Positions 35,790 to 46,422 of a stretch of 64,000 nucleotides of DNA are shown here, in pieces. The stretch covers positions 806,001 to 870,000 of the forward strand of contig NZ_AQOV01000002.1 of assembly GCF_000365425.1 (NCBI RefSeq), written 5' to 3'. The notes beneath the pieces are model-generated. The model saw nothing but the letters and a program-made list of their open reading frames with translations. It had not been told where the DNA came from and did no database searches. A program made the position numbers and the translations under genes. The first letter of the stretch is position 1; every line of letters starts with the position of its first letter. Source of the DNA: Methylomonas sp. MK1. GTDB taxonomy: Bacteria; Pseudomonadota; Gammaproteobacteria; Methylococcales; Methylomonadaceae.

Positions 35790-38700
35790 ATGCCAAAAAG
35801 AACCGACATAAAATCGATTTTATTACTGGGCGCCGGGCCGATTGTCATCGGTCAGGCCTGCGAGTTCGACTATTCCGGCACCCAAGCTTGCAAAGCCTTG
35901 CGAGAAGAGGGTTACCGGGTGATTCTGGTCAACTCCAATCCGGCGACGATCATGACCGACCCGGATATGGCCGATGCGATTTACATTGAGCCTATCGATT
36001 GGCAAACCGTCGAAAAAATCATTGAAAAGGAACGTCCCGACGCAGTTCTGCCGACCATGGGCGGCCAGACTGCGTTGAACTGCGCGCTGGCGCTGGACAA
36101 GCACGGCGTACTGGAAAAATATGGCGTGGAAATGATAGGCGCGACCAAGGAGGCCATCAATATGGCTGAGGATCGCGCGCTGTTCAATGAAGCAATGGCC
36201 CGCATTGGTCTGGAAGTGTCCAGAGCCAAAATCGCTCATAACATGGAAGAAGCGTTTGCGGCACAAGAAGAAGTCGGTTACCCCACGGTAGTCCGTCCTT
36301 CCTTCACGATGGGCGGCAGCGGCGGCGGTATAGCTTATAACCGTGAAGAGTTCATCGAGATTTGCGAGCGCGGCCTGTATTTATCGCCGACCAGCGAATT
36401 GTTGATCGAAGAATCCATTTTGGGCTGGAAAGAGTTCGAAATGGAAGTGGTGCGGGATTCCAAAGACAACTGCATCATCATTTGCTCGATCGAAAACTTC
36501 GATCCGATGGGCGTGCACACCGGCGACTCGATTACCGTCGCCCCGGCGCAAACCCTGACCGACAAGGAATATCAAATTCTGCGGAACGCTTCGTTGGCGG
36601 TATTGCGGGAAATCGGCGTCGATACCGGCGGTTCTAATGTGCAGTTTGCCATTAATCCCGACACTGGCCGGCTGATCGTTATCGAGATGAACCCCAGGGT
36701 GTCGCGCTCGTCGGCGTTGGCCTCCAAAGCTACCGGCTTTCCGATTGCCAAGGTCGCGGCTAAATTGGCGGTGGGCTATACGCTGGATGAATTGCGTAAT
36801 GAGATCACCGGCGGTGCGACACCGGCGTCGTTCGAGCCTTCTATCGACTATGTGGTTACCAAGGTGCCGCGGTTTGCCTTCGAAAAATTCCCGCAAGCCA
36901 ATGACCGTCTGACCACCCAAATGAAGTCGGTCGGCGAAGTGATGGCGATTGGTCGTACTTTTCAGGAGTCTTTACAAAAAGCTCTGCGCGGCTTGGAAGT
37001 GGGTGTGGATGGTTTGGATGAAATCTCCGATCTAAGCGATGCCAACAGCGAGGACATTATCCTCAGGGAGTTGCGTTATCCCGGTCCTGAGCGCTTGTGG
37101 TATCTGGCTGACGCCTTTCGCAGCGGTTTGAGCTTTGCAGACATTCACCAGGCCTCGAAAATTGATCCGTGGTTTTTGGCGCAGGTCGAGGATTTGATTA
37201 ACACCGAGAAAACCTTGGCTACCAAAACCCTGGCAACCCTGGAGCCAGGCGAGTTGTTGCGTCTGAAACGCAAAGGTTTCTCCGATAGACGGCTGGCGAA
37301 ATTGCTGGAAACCAAGGAATCCGAAGTGCGTAGTGTGCGCCACAAGAAAGGCGTGCGTCCGGTTTACAAGCGCATCGATTCTTGCGCGGCGGAATTTGCC
37401 TCCGATACCGCTTATCTGTATTCGACTTACGAGCAGGAATGCGAAGCTAATCCGACCAATAAAGAAAAAATCATCATTCTCGGCGGCGGTCCGAATCGGA
37501 TTGGGCAGGGTATTGAATTTGATTATTGCTGCGTGCATGCCGCATTGGCGTTACGTGAAGACGGTTACGAAACCATCATGGTCAACTGTAATCCGGAAAC
37601 CGTTTCTACTGACTTCGATACTTCGGACCGTTTGTATTTCGAGCCATTAACGCTGGAAGACGTGCTGGAAATCATCGAACTGGAAAAGCCGAAGGGTGTG
37701 ATCGTCCAATACGGCGGACAAACACCGTTGAAACTGGCCCGGGCCTTGGAGGCCGCTGGTGCGCCGATTATCGGCACTTCGCCCGATTCCATAGACTTGG
37801 CCGAAGACCGCGAACGCTTCCAGAAATTGCTGGAGCGCCTGAATCTGTTGCAACCACCTAACGCCACTGCGCGTTCGGTCGAGCAAGCCGTTAATTCCGC
37901 TCGCGAGTTGGGTTATCCGTTGGTCGTACGTCCATCTTACGTATTGGGCGGCAGAGCAATGGAGATTGTGTTCAACGAGGAAGGCTTGCGCCGCTACATG
38001 AAAGAAGCGGTTAGCGTTTCCAACGATTCGCCGGTTCTGCTGGATCGTTTCCTCGACGATGCGGTGGAAATGGACGTCGATGCGATTTACGACGGTGAGA
38101 CCGTGTTGATCGGCGGCTTGATGGAGCATATCGAGCAAGCCGGCGTGCATTCCGGCGACTCGGCGTGTTCGCTGCCGCCTTACGATTTGCCCGCGCATAT
38201 GCAGGATCAATTGCGTGCGCAAGTGGCGAAAATGGCCGAAGCGCTGGGAGTGCGCGGTTTGATGAATACCCAGTTTGCGATTCAAGGCGAAACTATTTAC
38301 GTGCTGGAAGTCAATCCGCGCGCCTCGCGTACCGCACCGTTCGTGTCCAAGGCTACCGGTTATCCGCTGGCGAAAATCGCCGCGCGGGTTATGGTCGGTA
38401 AATCCTTGAAAGAACAGGGCATTACCAAAGAACGTATCCCTGAGTATTTCTCGGTGAAAGAAGCAGTGTTCCCATTCATTAAGTTCCCCGGCGTCGATCC
38501 GTTGTTGGGGCCGGAAATGAAATCGACCGGTGAGGTCATGGGCGTCGGTAAGACATTCGGGGAAGCGTTTGCTAAATCTCAGCGCGCGTCGGGTGTAGAT
38601 TTGAGCCACAGCGGCAAAGTTTTGATTAGTATCCGCGACGCCGACAAACCTAAGTTGCCGGAATTAGCCAAAATGCTGATTGCGAAAAACTATGAAATCG

Positions 38701-39005
38701 TCGCTACGCGCGGCACTGCCAGGGTGTTGAAAGAAGCCGGCATTCCGTGCAAGGAAATCTTCAAGGTCAACGAAGGTCGGCCCAACACCGTGGATATGAT
38801 TAAAAACGGCGAGGTGCAGTTAATCGTCAATACCACCGAAGGCGTTAAAGCCGTGGCCGATTCGTTTACCATGCGTCGCGAAGCCTTGCAGCGCAAAGTA
38901 ACCTATTACACGACGATGGCGGGTGCGCGTGCGGCTTGTTATGCCTTGGGTGAACTCGATGCGGGCGATGTGAATTGCCTGCAAGACTTGCATAAAACAT
39001 TTTAA
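35790..39005 (+). CDS. carB: Carbamoyl-phosphate synthase large subunit
   Basis: A 1071-residue synthetase with two homologous halves, each holding an ATP-grasp domain. The first half starts with [21 protein letters not shown] and the second with [21 protein letters not shown]. The C-terminal 140 residues form the MGS-like allosteric domain. It makes carbamoyl phosphate from bicarbonate, two ATP and ammonia channelled from CarA. Full length. The short gap to carA shows a carAB operon, and greA follows in the same direction after 33 bases. Confidence 0.97.
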   Translation: MPKRTDIKSILLLGAGPIVIGQACEFDYSGTQACKALREEGYRVILVNSNPATIMTDPDMADAIYIEPIDWQTVEKIIEKERPDAVLPTMGGQTALNCALALDKHGVLEKYGVEMIGATKEAINMAEDRALFNEAMARIGLEVSRAKIAHNMEEAFAAQEEVGYPTVVRPSFTMGGSGGGIAYNREEFIEICERGLYLSPTSELLIEESILGWKEFEMEVVRDSKDNCIIICSIENFDPMGVHTGDSITVAPAQTLTDKEYQILRNASLAVLREIGVDTGGSNVQFAINPDTGRLIVIEMNPRVSRSSALASKATGFPIAKVAAKLAVGYTLDELRNEITGGATPASFEPSIDYVVTKVPRFAFEKFPQANDRLTTQMKSVGEVMAIGRTFQESLQKALRGLEVGVDGLDEISDLSDANSEDIILRELRYPGPERLWYLADAFRSGLSFADIHQASKIDPWFLAQVEDLINTEKTLATKTLATLEPGELLRLKRKGFSDRRLAKLLETKESEVRSVRHKKGVRPVYKRIDSCAAEFASDTAYLYSTYEQECEANPTNKEKIIILGGGPNRIGQGIEFDYCCVHAALALREDGYETIMVNCNPETVSTDFDTSDRLYFEPLTLEDVLEIIELEKPKGVIVQYGGQTPLKLARALEAAGAPIIGTSPDSIDLAEDRERFQKLLERLNLLQPPNATARSVEQAVNSARELGYPLVVRPSYVLGGRAMEIVFNEEGLRRYMKEAVSVSNDSPVLLDRFLDDAVEMDVDAIYDGETVLIGGLMEHIEQAGVHSGDSACSLPPYDLPAHMQDQLRAQVAKMAEALGVRGLMNTQFAIQGETIYVLEVNPRASRTAPFVSKATGYPLAKIAARVMVGKSLKEQGITKERIPEYFSVKEAVFPFIKFPGVDPLLGPEMKSTGEVMGVGKTFGEAFAKSQRASGVDLSHSGKVLISIRDADKPKLPELAKMLIAKNYEIVATRGTARVLKEAGIPCKEIFKVNEGRPNTVDMIKNGEVQLIVNTTEGVKAVADSFTMRREALQRKVTYYTTMAGARAACYALGELDAGDVNCLQDLHKTF

Positions 39006-39038
39006 CGGATGAATTTGAATTCAAGAGGGGAGCAGTAA

Positions 39039-39515
39039 ATGCAAAAATTTCCACTAACAGTGGTGGGTGCCAATAAATTGCGCGCCGAATTGGAAGAACT
39101 TAAAACCGTGGTTAGACCGCGTATCATTCAGGCTATCTCTGAAGCGCGTGCACACGGCGATTTAAAAGAAAATGCCGAGTACCACGCGGCGCGCGAACAA
39201 CAAAGCTTTGCCGAAGGCCGGATCGCCGAGATAGAAGGCAAGTTGTCCAATGCCAATATCATCGATGTCACCAAAACGGAGGCTAACGGCAAAGTGGTGT
39301 TCGGGGCGACGGTGGAAATCGAAGATCTCGATTCCGGTAAGACTGTAACGTATCAGATCGTCGGCGAAGATGAAGCCAATATCAAGGAAGGCCGCATTTC
39401 GGTGGGGTCGCCGATTGCCAGGGCATTAATCGGCAAGGAAGTGGAAGATGTAGTGACGGTAAAGGCGCCGGGCGGCAATATCGAATACGAGATTCTCTCG
39501 GTTCAATATATCTAG
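39039..39515 (+). CDS. greA: Transcription elongation factor GreA
   Basis: A 158-residue factor with an N-terminal antiparallel coiled coil ([31 protein letters not shown] holds the acidic tip residues) and a C-terminal FKBP-like domain. It enters the RNA polymerase secondary channel and stimulates cleavage of backtracked RNA. Ribosome site AGAGGGGAG lies just upstream. It is the last gene of the carAB run, ended by the hairpin at 39528-39550. Confidence 0.96.
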   Translation: MQKFPLTVVGANKLRAELEELKTVVRPRIIQAISEARAHGDLKENAEYHAAREQQSFAEGRIAEIEGKLSNANIIDVTKTEANGKVVFGATVEIEDLDSGKTVTYQIVGEDEANIKEGRISVGSPIARALIGKEVEDVVTVKAPGGNIEYEILSVQYI

Positions 39516-39527
39516 GCTGTTTTGTTG

Positions 39528-39550
39528 ATGGGGAGGCGCTTCCTCCCCAT
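39528..39550. terminator. Shared terminator of greA and yhbY
   Basis: ATGGGGAGG at 39528-39536 and CCTCCCCAT at 39542-39550 form a perfect 9-bp stem with a five-base loop, followed by T-rich sequence (TGGCTTTATTTTTTT). The convergent genes end on either side, so it can serve both. Confidence 0.88.
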
Positions 39551-39555
39551 TGGCT

Positions 39556-39822
39556 TTATTTTTTTGGGTTCAAACGATAAATAACGGTTACTTGGCCAAT
39601 GGATTGCACCAGTTCGGCCTTGGTTTGTGCGCAGATTTGTTCTCTAATAGCGCCACGCTCGTCTCTTTCCGCGCGAATTTTGACCTTGATCAGCTCGTGA
39701 GCGTCCAGCGCTAAATTAATTTCTTTGATAACCGCGTCAGTCAAGCCGGCCTGGCCGATAATCACCACGGGATTTAGCGGGTGAGCTTGAGCTTTCAGCT
39801 TTTTCTTTTGAATAGGATTCAC
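39556..39822 (-). CDS. yhbY: CRM domain RNA-binding protein YhbY
   Basis: An 88-residue CRM-domain protein that binds pre-50S ribosome particles. The conserved pattern is clear: LKAQAHPLNPVVIIGQAGLTDAVIKEINLALDAHELIKVKIR, with the GxxG loop replaced by the usual IGQAGL. It is divergent from rlmE (50 bases apart), an arrangement conserved in gammaproteobacteria and consistent with a role in ribosome assembly. Confidence 0.95.
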   Translation of the reverse strand: MNPIQKKKLKAQAHPLNPVVIIGQAGLTDAVIKEINLALDAHELIKVKIRAERDERGAIREQICAQTKAELVQSIGQVTVIYRLNPKK

Positions 39823-39872
39823 TCTGTTTCCTTGAACTTTAAAAACCCAGCAATTTTACACGAATAGAAAAT

Positions 39873-40490
39873 ATGGCACGCAGCAAAAGTAGCCAGCAAT
39901 GGATGCAGGAACATTTCCAAGACGAGTATGTCAAGAAAGCACAGGCAATGGGTTATCGCTCTCGTGCTGTGTTCAAACTGATAGAAATCCAAGAAAAAGA
40001 CAAAATCATAAAACCTGGTATTAATATAGTTGACCTAGGCGCCGCACCGGGCGGATGGTCGGAATATGTCAGCAAAATCGTCGGTAAAAAAAACAAGGTG
40101 ATTGCGCTGGATTTGTTGGCTATCGATCCTATTGACGGCGTGGACTTTATTCAAGGCGACTTCCGGGAAGACGAAGTGCTTGAGCAGCTCTATAAAGTGC
40201 TTGATGGCGAACCGGTTCACTTGTTATTGTCGGACATGGCCCCCAATATGAGTGGTAGCCGGGAAATGGATCAGCCACGGGCCATTTACCTGGGCGAACT
40301 GGCTTTGGATGCCGCGCAACACATATTGGCTAAGGGTGGTACGTTTTTGATCAAGATGTTTCAGGGCGCCGGATTTGATGAATACTATAATCAAGTGCGT
40401 CAGCAGTTCAGTAGTGTGGTGATTAGAAAGCCGAAAGCTTCGCGGGCCAGAAGTAACGAAGTGTATATTTTGGCGAAAGGTTTTAAATAA
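39873..40490 (+). CDS. rlmE: 23S rRNA 2'-O-methyltransferase RlmE (RrmJ/FtsJ)
   Basis: A 205-residue methyltransferase that modifies U2552 of 23S rRNA in the A-loop. The SAM-binding motif VDLGAAPGGWSEYVS is at about residues 51-65. The K-D-K catalytic set fits Lys30s in YRSRAVFKL, Asp in LLSDMAPNMSG and Lys in GTFLIKMFQG. It stands between yhbY and ftsH, its usual place. Confidence 0.96.
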   Translation: MARSKSSQQWMQEHFQDEYVKKAQAMGYRSRAVFKLIEIQEKDKIIKPGINIVDLGAAPGGWSEYVSKIVGKKNKVIALDLLAIDPIDGVDFIQGDFREDEVLEQLYKVLDGEPVHLLLSDMAPNMSGSREMDQPRAIYLGELALDAAQHILAKGGTFLIKMFQGAGFDEYYNQVRQQFSSVVIRKPKASRARSNEVYILAKGFK

Positions 40491-40601
40491 ATATGCGATA
40501 GTCGCCGTTCATAGGGCTATGATGGCGGTGGGATGCGAGTAGTCCTGATACAATTACTCGGTTTTTAAATTTTGAGGCCAATCCAGGCCGGAGCGCGTAA
40601 C

Positions 40602-42527
40602 TTGAGCGATATGATTAAAAATTTAATTTTGTGGGTGGTCATCGCCGTAGTGTTGATGGCTGTATTCAACAGTTTCGGGTCGCGGGCGATTCGTAGCGAC
40701 GCGACTTTTTCGTATTCGCAATTGATCGACGCTGTCAAAGCTGGACAAGTTCAGCAGGTTGCGATCTCCGATAATACTGTCAAAGGCAAAATGGTCTCCG
40801 GCGATAAGTTTAAGACTTATATGCCGAACGATCCGCATTTGATTGACGATCTGTTGGCTAACGGTGTGGAAATATCCGTTCAGCCACCCGAAGAACCTTC
40901 CATGCTGATGCAAATATTCGTGTCATTCGGCCCGATTTTGTTGCTGATCGCGGTTTGGGTATTCTTCATGCGGCAGATGCAAGGCGGTGGAGTCGGTGGT
41001 CGTGGCGGCGCGATGGGCTTTGGTAAAAGCAAAGCGCGGATGCTGGATCAGGATCAAAACAAGGTGACTTTTGCTGATGTCGCGGGTTGTGATGAGGCGA
41101 AGGAAGAGGTCGAAGAAATGGTCGACTTCCTTAAAGACCCTGCCAAATATCAAAAACTCGGCGGCAAGGTGCCGCGCGGCGCCTTGATGGTTGGTCCTCC
41201 AGGTACCGGTAAAACCTTGTTAGCCAGAGCAATTGCCGGCGAAGCGAAAGTACCGTTCTTCACTATTTCCGGTTCGGACTTTGTAGAAATGTTCGTTGGT
41301 GTCGGTGCCTCCAGGGTGCGTGACATGTTCGAACAAGCCAAAAAACATGCACCTTGCATCATCTTTATCGACGAGATCGATGCGGTCGGTCGTTCACGCG
41401 GCGCCGGATTAGGCGGCGGTAACGACGAGCGCGAACAAACCTTGAACCAATTATTGGTCGAGATGGACGGCTTTGAAGGTCACGAAGGCATTATTGTTAT
41501 CGCGGCAACCAACCGTTCCGACGTGCTGGATAAAGCGTTGTTGCGTCCAGGTCGTTTCGACCGTCAAGTTGTGGTCGGATTGCCCGACGTCAGAGGTCGC
41601 GAGCAAATTCTTAACGTGCATCTGAAAAAAGTGCCGGCGGCGGATGATGTCAAAATCAAGTATATCGCTCAAGGTACGCCAGGTTTCTCCGGTGCCGATT
41701 TAGCCAACTTGGTTAACGAAGCTGCCTTGTTCGCTGCGCGCTATAACAAGCGTTTGGTCAGCATGGTGGACTTGGAAAAAGCCAAGGACAAACTGATCAT
41801 GGGTGCGGAAAGACGCTCCATGGTGATGGACGAGAAAGAAAAGAAAATGACCGCTTACCACGAAGCCGGTCATGCCATCGTCGGTCGCTTGGTGCCTGAA
41901 CACGATCCTGTCTACAAAGTCAGCATTATGCCGCGTGGCCGTGCGTTGGGTGTGACAATGTTCTTGCCGGAACGCGATCAATACAGCGCCAGCAAACGTA
42001 AACTGGACAGCATGATTTCCAGTCTATACGGCGGCCGGATTGCCGAGGAATTGATTTTCGGCTGGGAACAAGTATCTACCGGTGCTTCTAATGACATCGA
42101 ACGTGCTACCGAGTTGGCCAGAAATATGGTGACCAAATGGGGCTTGTCTCAACGTCTTGGCCCGTTGGCGTATAGCGAAGAAGAAGGCGAAATTTTCTTG
42201 GGCCGCTCCGTTACTCAACATAAATCTGTTGCTGAAGAAACCTCGCACACCATCGACGAAGAAATCCGGTCTATTATTGATAGAAATTACGAAAGAGCGG
42301 AAACGATTCTGAAAGAAAACGAAGACATTCTGCATGCAATGGCTGATGCCTTGATGAAATACGAAACCATCGATAAATACCAAATCGATGATTTGATGGA
42401 AAGAAAGCCGGTGAGAGAGCCAAAAGGTTGGGACGACACCCCGTCTTCCAGCGGCGGTATCAAAAGTGATCATTGGGATCAGAAAGATACCGACCCATCG
42501 ATCGGAGGCGCGGCAGAGCAGGGCTGA
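40602..42527 (+). CDS. ftsH: ATP-dependent zinc metalloprotease FtsH
   Basis: A 641-residue inner-membrane protease that degrades misfolded and regulatory proteins. Two N-terminal helices (about residues 5-25 and 100-120) flank a small periplasmic domain. The AAA domain has [19 protein letters not shown] and the second region of homology with RPGRFDRQ. The protease domain has HEAGH. The start is uncertain: TTG at 40602, eight bases after GGAG, gives [11 protein letters not shown], while ATG at 40611 gives MIKNLILW. I favour the TTG by ribosome-site distance. Confidence 0.96.
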   Translation: MSDMIKNLILWVVIAVVLMAVFNSFGSRAIRSDATFSYSQLIDAVKAGQVQQVAISDNTVKGKMVSGDKFKTYMPNDPHLIDDLLANGVEISVQPPEEPSMLMQIFVSFGPILLLIAVWVFFMRQMQGGGVGGRGGAMGFGKSKARMLDQDQNKVTFADVAGCDEAKEEVEEMVDFLKDPAKYQKLGGKVPRGALMVGPPGTGKTLLARAIAGEAKVPFFTISGSDFVEMFVGVGASRVRDMFEQAKKHAPCIIFIDEIDAVGRSRGAGLGGGNDEREQTLNQLLVEMDGFEGHEGIIVIAATNRSDVLDKALLRPGRFDRQVVVGLPDVRGREQILNVHLKKVPAADDVKIKYIAQGTPGFSGADLANLVNEAALFAARYNKRLVSMVDLEKAKDKLIMGAERRSMVMDEKEKKMTAYHEAGHAIVGRLVPEHDPVYKVSIMPRGRALGVTMFLPERDQYSASKRKLDSMISSLYGGRIAEELIFGWEQVSTGASNDIERATELARNMVTKWGLSQRLGPLAYSEEEGEIFLGRSVTQHKSVAEETSHTIDEEIRSIIDRNYERAETILKENEDILHAMADALMKYETIDKYQIDDLMERKPVREPKGWDDTPSSSGGIKSDHWDQKDTDPSIGGAAEQG

Positions 42528-42546
42528 TGCCTTAACGGCAAAAGCG

Positions 42547-42573
42547 AGAGAGGCTCCGGCCTCTCTTTTTTTT
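42547..42573 (+). terminator. Rho-independent terminator after ftsH
   Basis: AGAGAGGC at 42547-42554 pairs with GCCTCTCT at 42559-42566 around a TCCG tetraloop, followed by an eight-T run. Textbook form. It separates ftsH from glmM, where many relatives carry folP. Confidence 0.93.
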
Positions 42574-42599
42574 GGGATTTAGTTAAGAGAGTTTTGAGT

Positions 42600-43940
42600 A
42601 TGGCAAAAAAATATTTCGGTACCGACGGTATTCGCGGCAAGGTCGGAGAATACCCCATCACTGCCGACTTTATGCTAAAGCTGGGCTGGGCGACAGGCAG
42701 AGTGTTTGCCAAGGAAGGCAGTGGCTTTGTATTGTTGGGCAAAGACACGCGGATTTCCGGCTATATGTTCGAATCAGCGCTTGAGGCGGGTTTGTCGGCG
42801 GCCGGTGTGGATACGCGCTTGTTGGGACCTATGCCCACCCCAGGCATCGCATACTTGACTCGAACCTTACGAGCCAAAGCCGGCATTGTGATCAGTGCCT
42901 CGCACAATCCGTATTACGACAACGGTATCAAGTTTTTTTCCGTGGACGGCGCCAAATTGCCGGACGACGTTGAGCACCAGATCGAACAGTATCTGGATAC
43001 GCCTATGACCACAGTCGAATCGGCAAAATTAGGTAAAGCGAAAAGGGTGAGCGATGCCGCTGGCCGCTACATCGAATTTTGTAAAGCAACCGTGCCACCT
43101 CAATTGGACTTTAAAGGCATGCGGATCGTCATCGATTGCGCCAACGGCGCGACTTACCATATAGCGCCGCATGTATTCAGTGAAGTCGGGGCCGAGGTGG
43201 TTACGATTGGTGCTGAACCGGATGGTTTGAATATCAACGACGAATGCGGGGCGACCAAGCCGGAAAATCTGGCCGCTAAAGTACTCGAATTTCGCGCCGA
43301 TCTGGGCATAGCGCTGGATGGCGATGGCGACCGGATTATCATGGTCGATCACAAAGGCGAGATAGTCGATGGTGACGAGTTGATTTACATCATCGCTAAA
43401 TCCCGCCTGGAAGAAGGCAAGCTGTTCGGCCCCGTGATCGGCACCCTGATGTCGAATCTGGGCATGGAGCATGCGTTGAAAGCCGTCGGTGTGCCACTGC
43501 TGCGCGCTAAAGTGGGCGACCGTTATGTGATGGAAATGCTCACTGAGCATAAAGGCATGCTCGGTGGTGAAGGTTCCGGGCACATCATCTGTCTGGATAA
43601 AACCACCACCGGCGACGGTATTGTTTCCGCCTTGCAAGTACTCGCGGAAATGCAACGTACCGGCAAAAGTCTGAACGAACTTAAATCCGGTATGAGCAAA
43701 TACCCGCAAGTATTGGTGAATGTCAAAACCGATAAAAAAGTCAAAATAGAAGAGATCGATAGCATCAAAAAAGCCTTGGAAGCAGTAGAGAAAAAACTGG
43801 GAGACCGGGGCAGGGTCTTGCTGAGATCCTCCGGCACCGAGCCTTTGATCAGAGTGATGGTGGAAGGCGTTGACCAAGACGAGGTGGTGAGGTTTGCAAA
43901 CCAACTTGCTGCTGATGTCAAGAAAGCGATTCCGGCTTGA
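42600..43940 (+). CDS. glmM: Phosphoglucosamine mutase GlmM
   Basis: A 446-residue alpha-D-phosphohexomutase that turns glucosamine-6-phosphate into glucosamine-1-phosphate for UDP-GlcNAc synthesis. The phospho-serine loop is [13 protein letters not shown] (near residue 100), the metal loop DGDGDR (near 241), the sugar loop GEGSGH (near 322) and the phosphate loop [12 protein letters not shown] (near 410). ATG at 42600 is chosen over a TTG six bases before it. It follows the ftsH terminator, so it has its own promoter. Confidence 0.96.
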   Translation: MAKKYFGTDGIRGKVGEYPITADFMLKLGWATGRVFAKEGSGFVLLGKDTRISGYMFESALEAGLSAAGVDTRLLGPMPTPGIAYLTRTLRAKAGIVISASHNPYYDNGIKFFSVDGAKLPDDVEHQIEQYLDTPMTTVESAKLGKAKRVSDAAGRYIEFCKATVPPQLDFKGMRIVIDCANGATYHIAPHVFSEVGAEVVTIGAEPDGLNINDECGATKPENLAAKVLEFRADLGIALDGDGDRIIMVDHKGEIVDGDELIYIIAKSRLEEGKLFGPVIGTLMSNLGMEHALKAVGVPLLRAKVGDRYVMEMLTEHKGMLGGEGSGHIICLDKTTTGDGIVSALQVLAEMQRTGKSLNELKSGMSKYPQVLVNVKTDKKVKIEEIDSIKKALEAVEKKLGDRGRVLLRSSGTEPLIRVMVEGVDQDEVVRFANQLAADVKKAIPA

Positions 43941-43994
43941 ACTAAAAGGTTTAAATCGATATTATATGCGGTCTTATTTAGCTCGGAGGATGTA

Positions 43995-44741
43995 ATGCGT
44001 CGGTCTTTGATTATGGGTAACTGGAAAATGAACGGCTCGCTGGAAGATGGGCAAAAACTTGCTCAAGCTTTAGCTGATGGTCTTGGTAATGTTCAGCAAG
44101 AAGTCGCGGTTTGCGTTCCATTCGTCTATTTGTCAGATATTCGTAGCGTATTGGCTGCATCCCCTATCGCACTTGGCGCGCAAAACGTTGCCGACCAAGC
44201 GTCCGGTGCTTATACCGGCGAAGTATCAGCGGCAATGCTGAGCGAAATCGGCTGCAAATATGCATTGGTTGGTCACTCCGAGCGTCGCAGCTATTACGGC
44301 GATACCAACGAATCAGTCGCCAAACGTTTTTGCCAAGCCTTGAGCAAAGGCGTAGTGCCTGTGCTGTGTGTCGGCGAAACGCTGGAAGAGCGCGAGCAAG
44401 ACAGAACCTTCCAAGTGGTAGACGAGCAATTGGACGCAGTGATTGCCGCCGCAGGCATCGAAGCGTTCGAAACCGCCGTCATCGCCTACGAACCTGTTTG
44501 GGCTATCGGCACCGGTAAAGTGGCGACCGATGAGCAAGCGCAAGAAGTGCACAAGTACATTCGTCAACGGATTGCCGATAGAAATCCGGTAATCGCGGAA
44601 AAAGTACAAATTTTATACGGCGGTAGCGTCAAGCCAGATAACGCAAAAGGCTTGTTTGCGATGCCCGACATTGATGGTGGTTTGGTGGGTGGCGCATCCC
44701 TGGATGCAAAAGGCTTCCTGCAAATTTGCCATTCGGTTTAG
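43995..44741 (+). CDS. tpiA: Triosephosphate isomerase
   Basis: A 248-residue TIM-barrel enzyme that interconverts dihydroxyacetone phosphate and glyceraldehyde-3-phosphate. Active-site residues are in GNWKMNGS (Asn, Lys), VGHSERR (His) and AYEPVWAIGTG (Glu). GGSVKPDNA forms the phosphate loop. GGAGG lies just before ATG. In the usual glmM-tpiA-secG order. Confidence 0.97.
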   Translation: MRRSLIMGNWKMNGSLEDGQKLAQALADGLGNVQQEVAVCVPFVYLSDIRSVLAASPIALGAQNVADQASGAYTGEVSAAMLSEIGCKYALVGHSERRSYYGDTNESVAKRFCQALSKGVVPVLCVGETLEEREQDRTFQVVDEQLDAVIAAAGIEAFETAVIAYEPVWAIGTGKVATDEQAQEVHKYIRQRIADRNPVIAEKVQILYGGSVKPDNAKGLFAMPDIDGGLVGGASLDAKGFLQICHSV

Positions 44742-44762
44742 TTTCATCCGATTAAGGTCTTT

Positions 44763-45164
44763 ATGTTGTACCAAATTATAATAATTATTCATATATTCCT
44801 GGGTATAGGCATCGTTGGCTTAGTCCTGATGCAACAAGGAAAAGGCGCCGATGCCGGTGCGACTTTCGGCGGTGGCGCATCCGGTTCAGTATTCGGTGCT
44901 CAAGGTTCTGCCTCATTTTTATCCAGGACCACTGCTATTTTTGCCACCTTGTTTTTTATTACCAGCTTAGGCTTGGCAGTATTAAGCGGCTATCAAGGTA
45001 AAAAAACCGACGTCATATTGGATTCGACGCCAGCTGCTGAACCGGTTAAGTCTGATGTACCGCTGACACAAGGTATGCCCGCAGACGGCAGCTTGCCAAT
45101 TCAGGACCTTACCCTACCTGAAGCGCCAGCTATCAAAGAAGTCGAAAAACCAGCGGCAAAGTAA
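44763..45164 (+). CDS. secG: Protein translocase subunit SecG
   Basis: A 133-residue inner-membrane protein with two hydrophobic segments (about residues 3-25 and 53-75) and a Gly-rich loop between them (KGADAGATFGGGASGSVFGAQGS), the signature of SecG, the small helper of the SecYEG channel. The C-terminal tail of about 50 residues is Pro- and Ala-rich. It is 21 bases after tpiA and just before the tRNA gene. Confidence 0.94.
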   Translation: MLYQIIIIIHIFLGIGIVGLVLMQQGKGADAGATFGGGASGSVFGAQGSASFLSRTTAIFATLFFITSLGLAVLSGYQGKKTDVILDSTPAAEPVKSDVPLTQGMPADGSLPIQDLTLPEAPAIKEVEKPAAK

Positions 45165-45180
45165 GCTCGTAACAAATTAA

Positions 45181-45265
45181 GCCGACGTGGTGAAATTGGT
45201 AGACACGCCATCTTGAGGGGGTGGTGACGCAAGTCGTGGCGGTTCAAGTCCGCCCGTCGGTACCA
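45181..45265 (+). tRNA. tRNA-Leu (anticodon GAG)
   Basis: An 85-nt tRNA with an encoded CCA end. The acceptor stem pairs GCCGACG with CGTCGGT. The D arm has AAATTGGTAGACAC. The anticodon stem CCATC/GGTGG (one G-T pair) encloses loop TTGAGGG, giving anticodon GAG at 45215-45217. A class II variable arm (about 13 nt) and GGCGG-TTCAAGT-CCGCC complete it. Placement after secG is conserved in gammaproteobacteria, and its 3' end is a favoured integration site, which fits the integrase just downstream. Confidence 0.96.
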
Positions 45266-45298
45266 AACAAGGGTTTTAAGAAACCCAAAGAAGTACAG

Positions 45299-45332
45299 AA
45301 ACCCGCAAGCTGCAAGGCTTAGCGGGTTTTTT
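45299..45332 (+). terminator. Rho-independent terminator after tRNA-Leu
   Basis: AAACCCGC at 45299-45306 pairs with GCGGGTTT at 45322-45329, followed by a T-run to 45332. A smaller perfect hairpin, GGGTTT-TAAG-AAACCC at 45271-45286, precedes it. Confidence 0.85.
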
Positions 45333-45365
45333 ATTGTTTAATAAGGTTCAATAGGGTGTATTGAC

Positions 45366-45429
45366 ATACCGTCATGTTGAGCGGTACAAATGACGGTATA
45401 TTGAAAATTACCGGAGTTGATACCGTCAT
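45366..45429. promoter_or_regulatory. Three-copy decamer in the integrase promoter
   Basis: The decamer ATACCGTCAT occurs at 45366-45375 and again at 45420-45429, where it overlaps the integrase ATG. Its inverted copy, ATGACGGTAT, lies at 45390-45399. Copies one and two form a perfect 10-bp inverted repeat with a 14-base spacer. They look like binding sites for a repressor, or for the integrase or its directionality factor. Confidence 0.6.
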
Positions 45430-46422
45430 GCCGCTATCTGATCCAGCCATTAAAAACGCTAAATCCACTGCAAAGCCTTACAAAATGCCTGATGAAAAAG
45501 GCATGTATTTGTTGGTTAATCCCAATGGTGGCAAATATTTTAGACTTGATTACCGATTTGGAGGCAAGCGCAAGACATTAGCGCTTGGTGTTTATCCCGA
45601 CATTAGTTTGAAGCAGGCCAGAGAAAAAAGAGATACCGCCAAAAAGCAAATTTCTGACGGTATCGATCCATGCGCCATCAAGAAAGAAGACAAGATTACA
45701 AAAGACCATACATTCGAAAATGTGACTCGTAATTGGTTCGCGTCTGCGACTCATACCGTTAGGGAAATCACCCAGCAAAAGAAAATCAGAAGATTTGAGC
45801 GATTGGTTTTTCCAGCCATTGGCAATATGATTCATGCTGAAATCAAATCACCTGATATTTACAAGATCATTAAGCCAATAATTGCCAAACACCAACTGGA
45901 AACTGCGCACAGGGTACATAGTGAGATCAGCGCGGCATTTGCCTATGCAATTGCTCACGGTTTTACCGATTATGATCCTGCACAAGCGGTGGCCGGGCAA
46001 ATACCTGCCCAAAAAGTTAAACATCGAGCGGCGCTTACCGAGCCTAAAGAGGTAGCGCAGCTGCTAAGGGATATTTGCAACTATCAAGGCACATTTGTTG
46101 TGCAATGTGCGTTCAGAGTATCCCCTTATTTATTTCAGCGACCTGGAGAAATCCGACAAATGGAGTGGAAGGATGTTGATCTTGGCGCTAAGGAATGGCG
46201 ATATTTTGTTACCAAAACAGAAGTGCAGCACATAGTACCGCTATCTACTCAGGCTGTTGCAATACTGGAAGCGGTAAAACCGCTAACTGGGGCCGGGCGA
46301 TATGTGTTTCCATCTAGAGCCGTGGCGATGGCCGGCCAATGTCGGATAACACCATAAGAACTGCGCTTAAATCGCTGGGCTATGACAGCGATGCTATGAC
46401 CGCGCACGGCTTTACCATTTAG
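45428..46422 (+). pseudogene. Tyrosine integrase, frameshifted and truncated
   Basis: A P4-type island integrase next to tRNA-Leu. The N-terminal arm-binding domain (DUF4102 type, MPLSDPAIKNAKSTAKPYKM through LGVYPDISLKQAREKRD) and the start of the catalytic domain are intact (RPGEIRQMEWKDVD, with the catalytic Arg). Near 46316 the frame breaks. The next frame continues SRGDGRPMSDNTIRTALKSLGYDSDAMTAHGF, which is the expected sequence, and then stops matching at about 46413. The usual C-terminal part with the His-X-X-Arg and Tyr nucleophile is gone. ATG at 45428 is chosen by family fit. It cannot be active. Confidence 0.9.

Noticed and set aside
37647..38609. A 320-codon minus-strand frame inside carB
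   Set aside because: It is antisense to the conserved CarB protein and has no recognisable domain.
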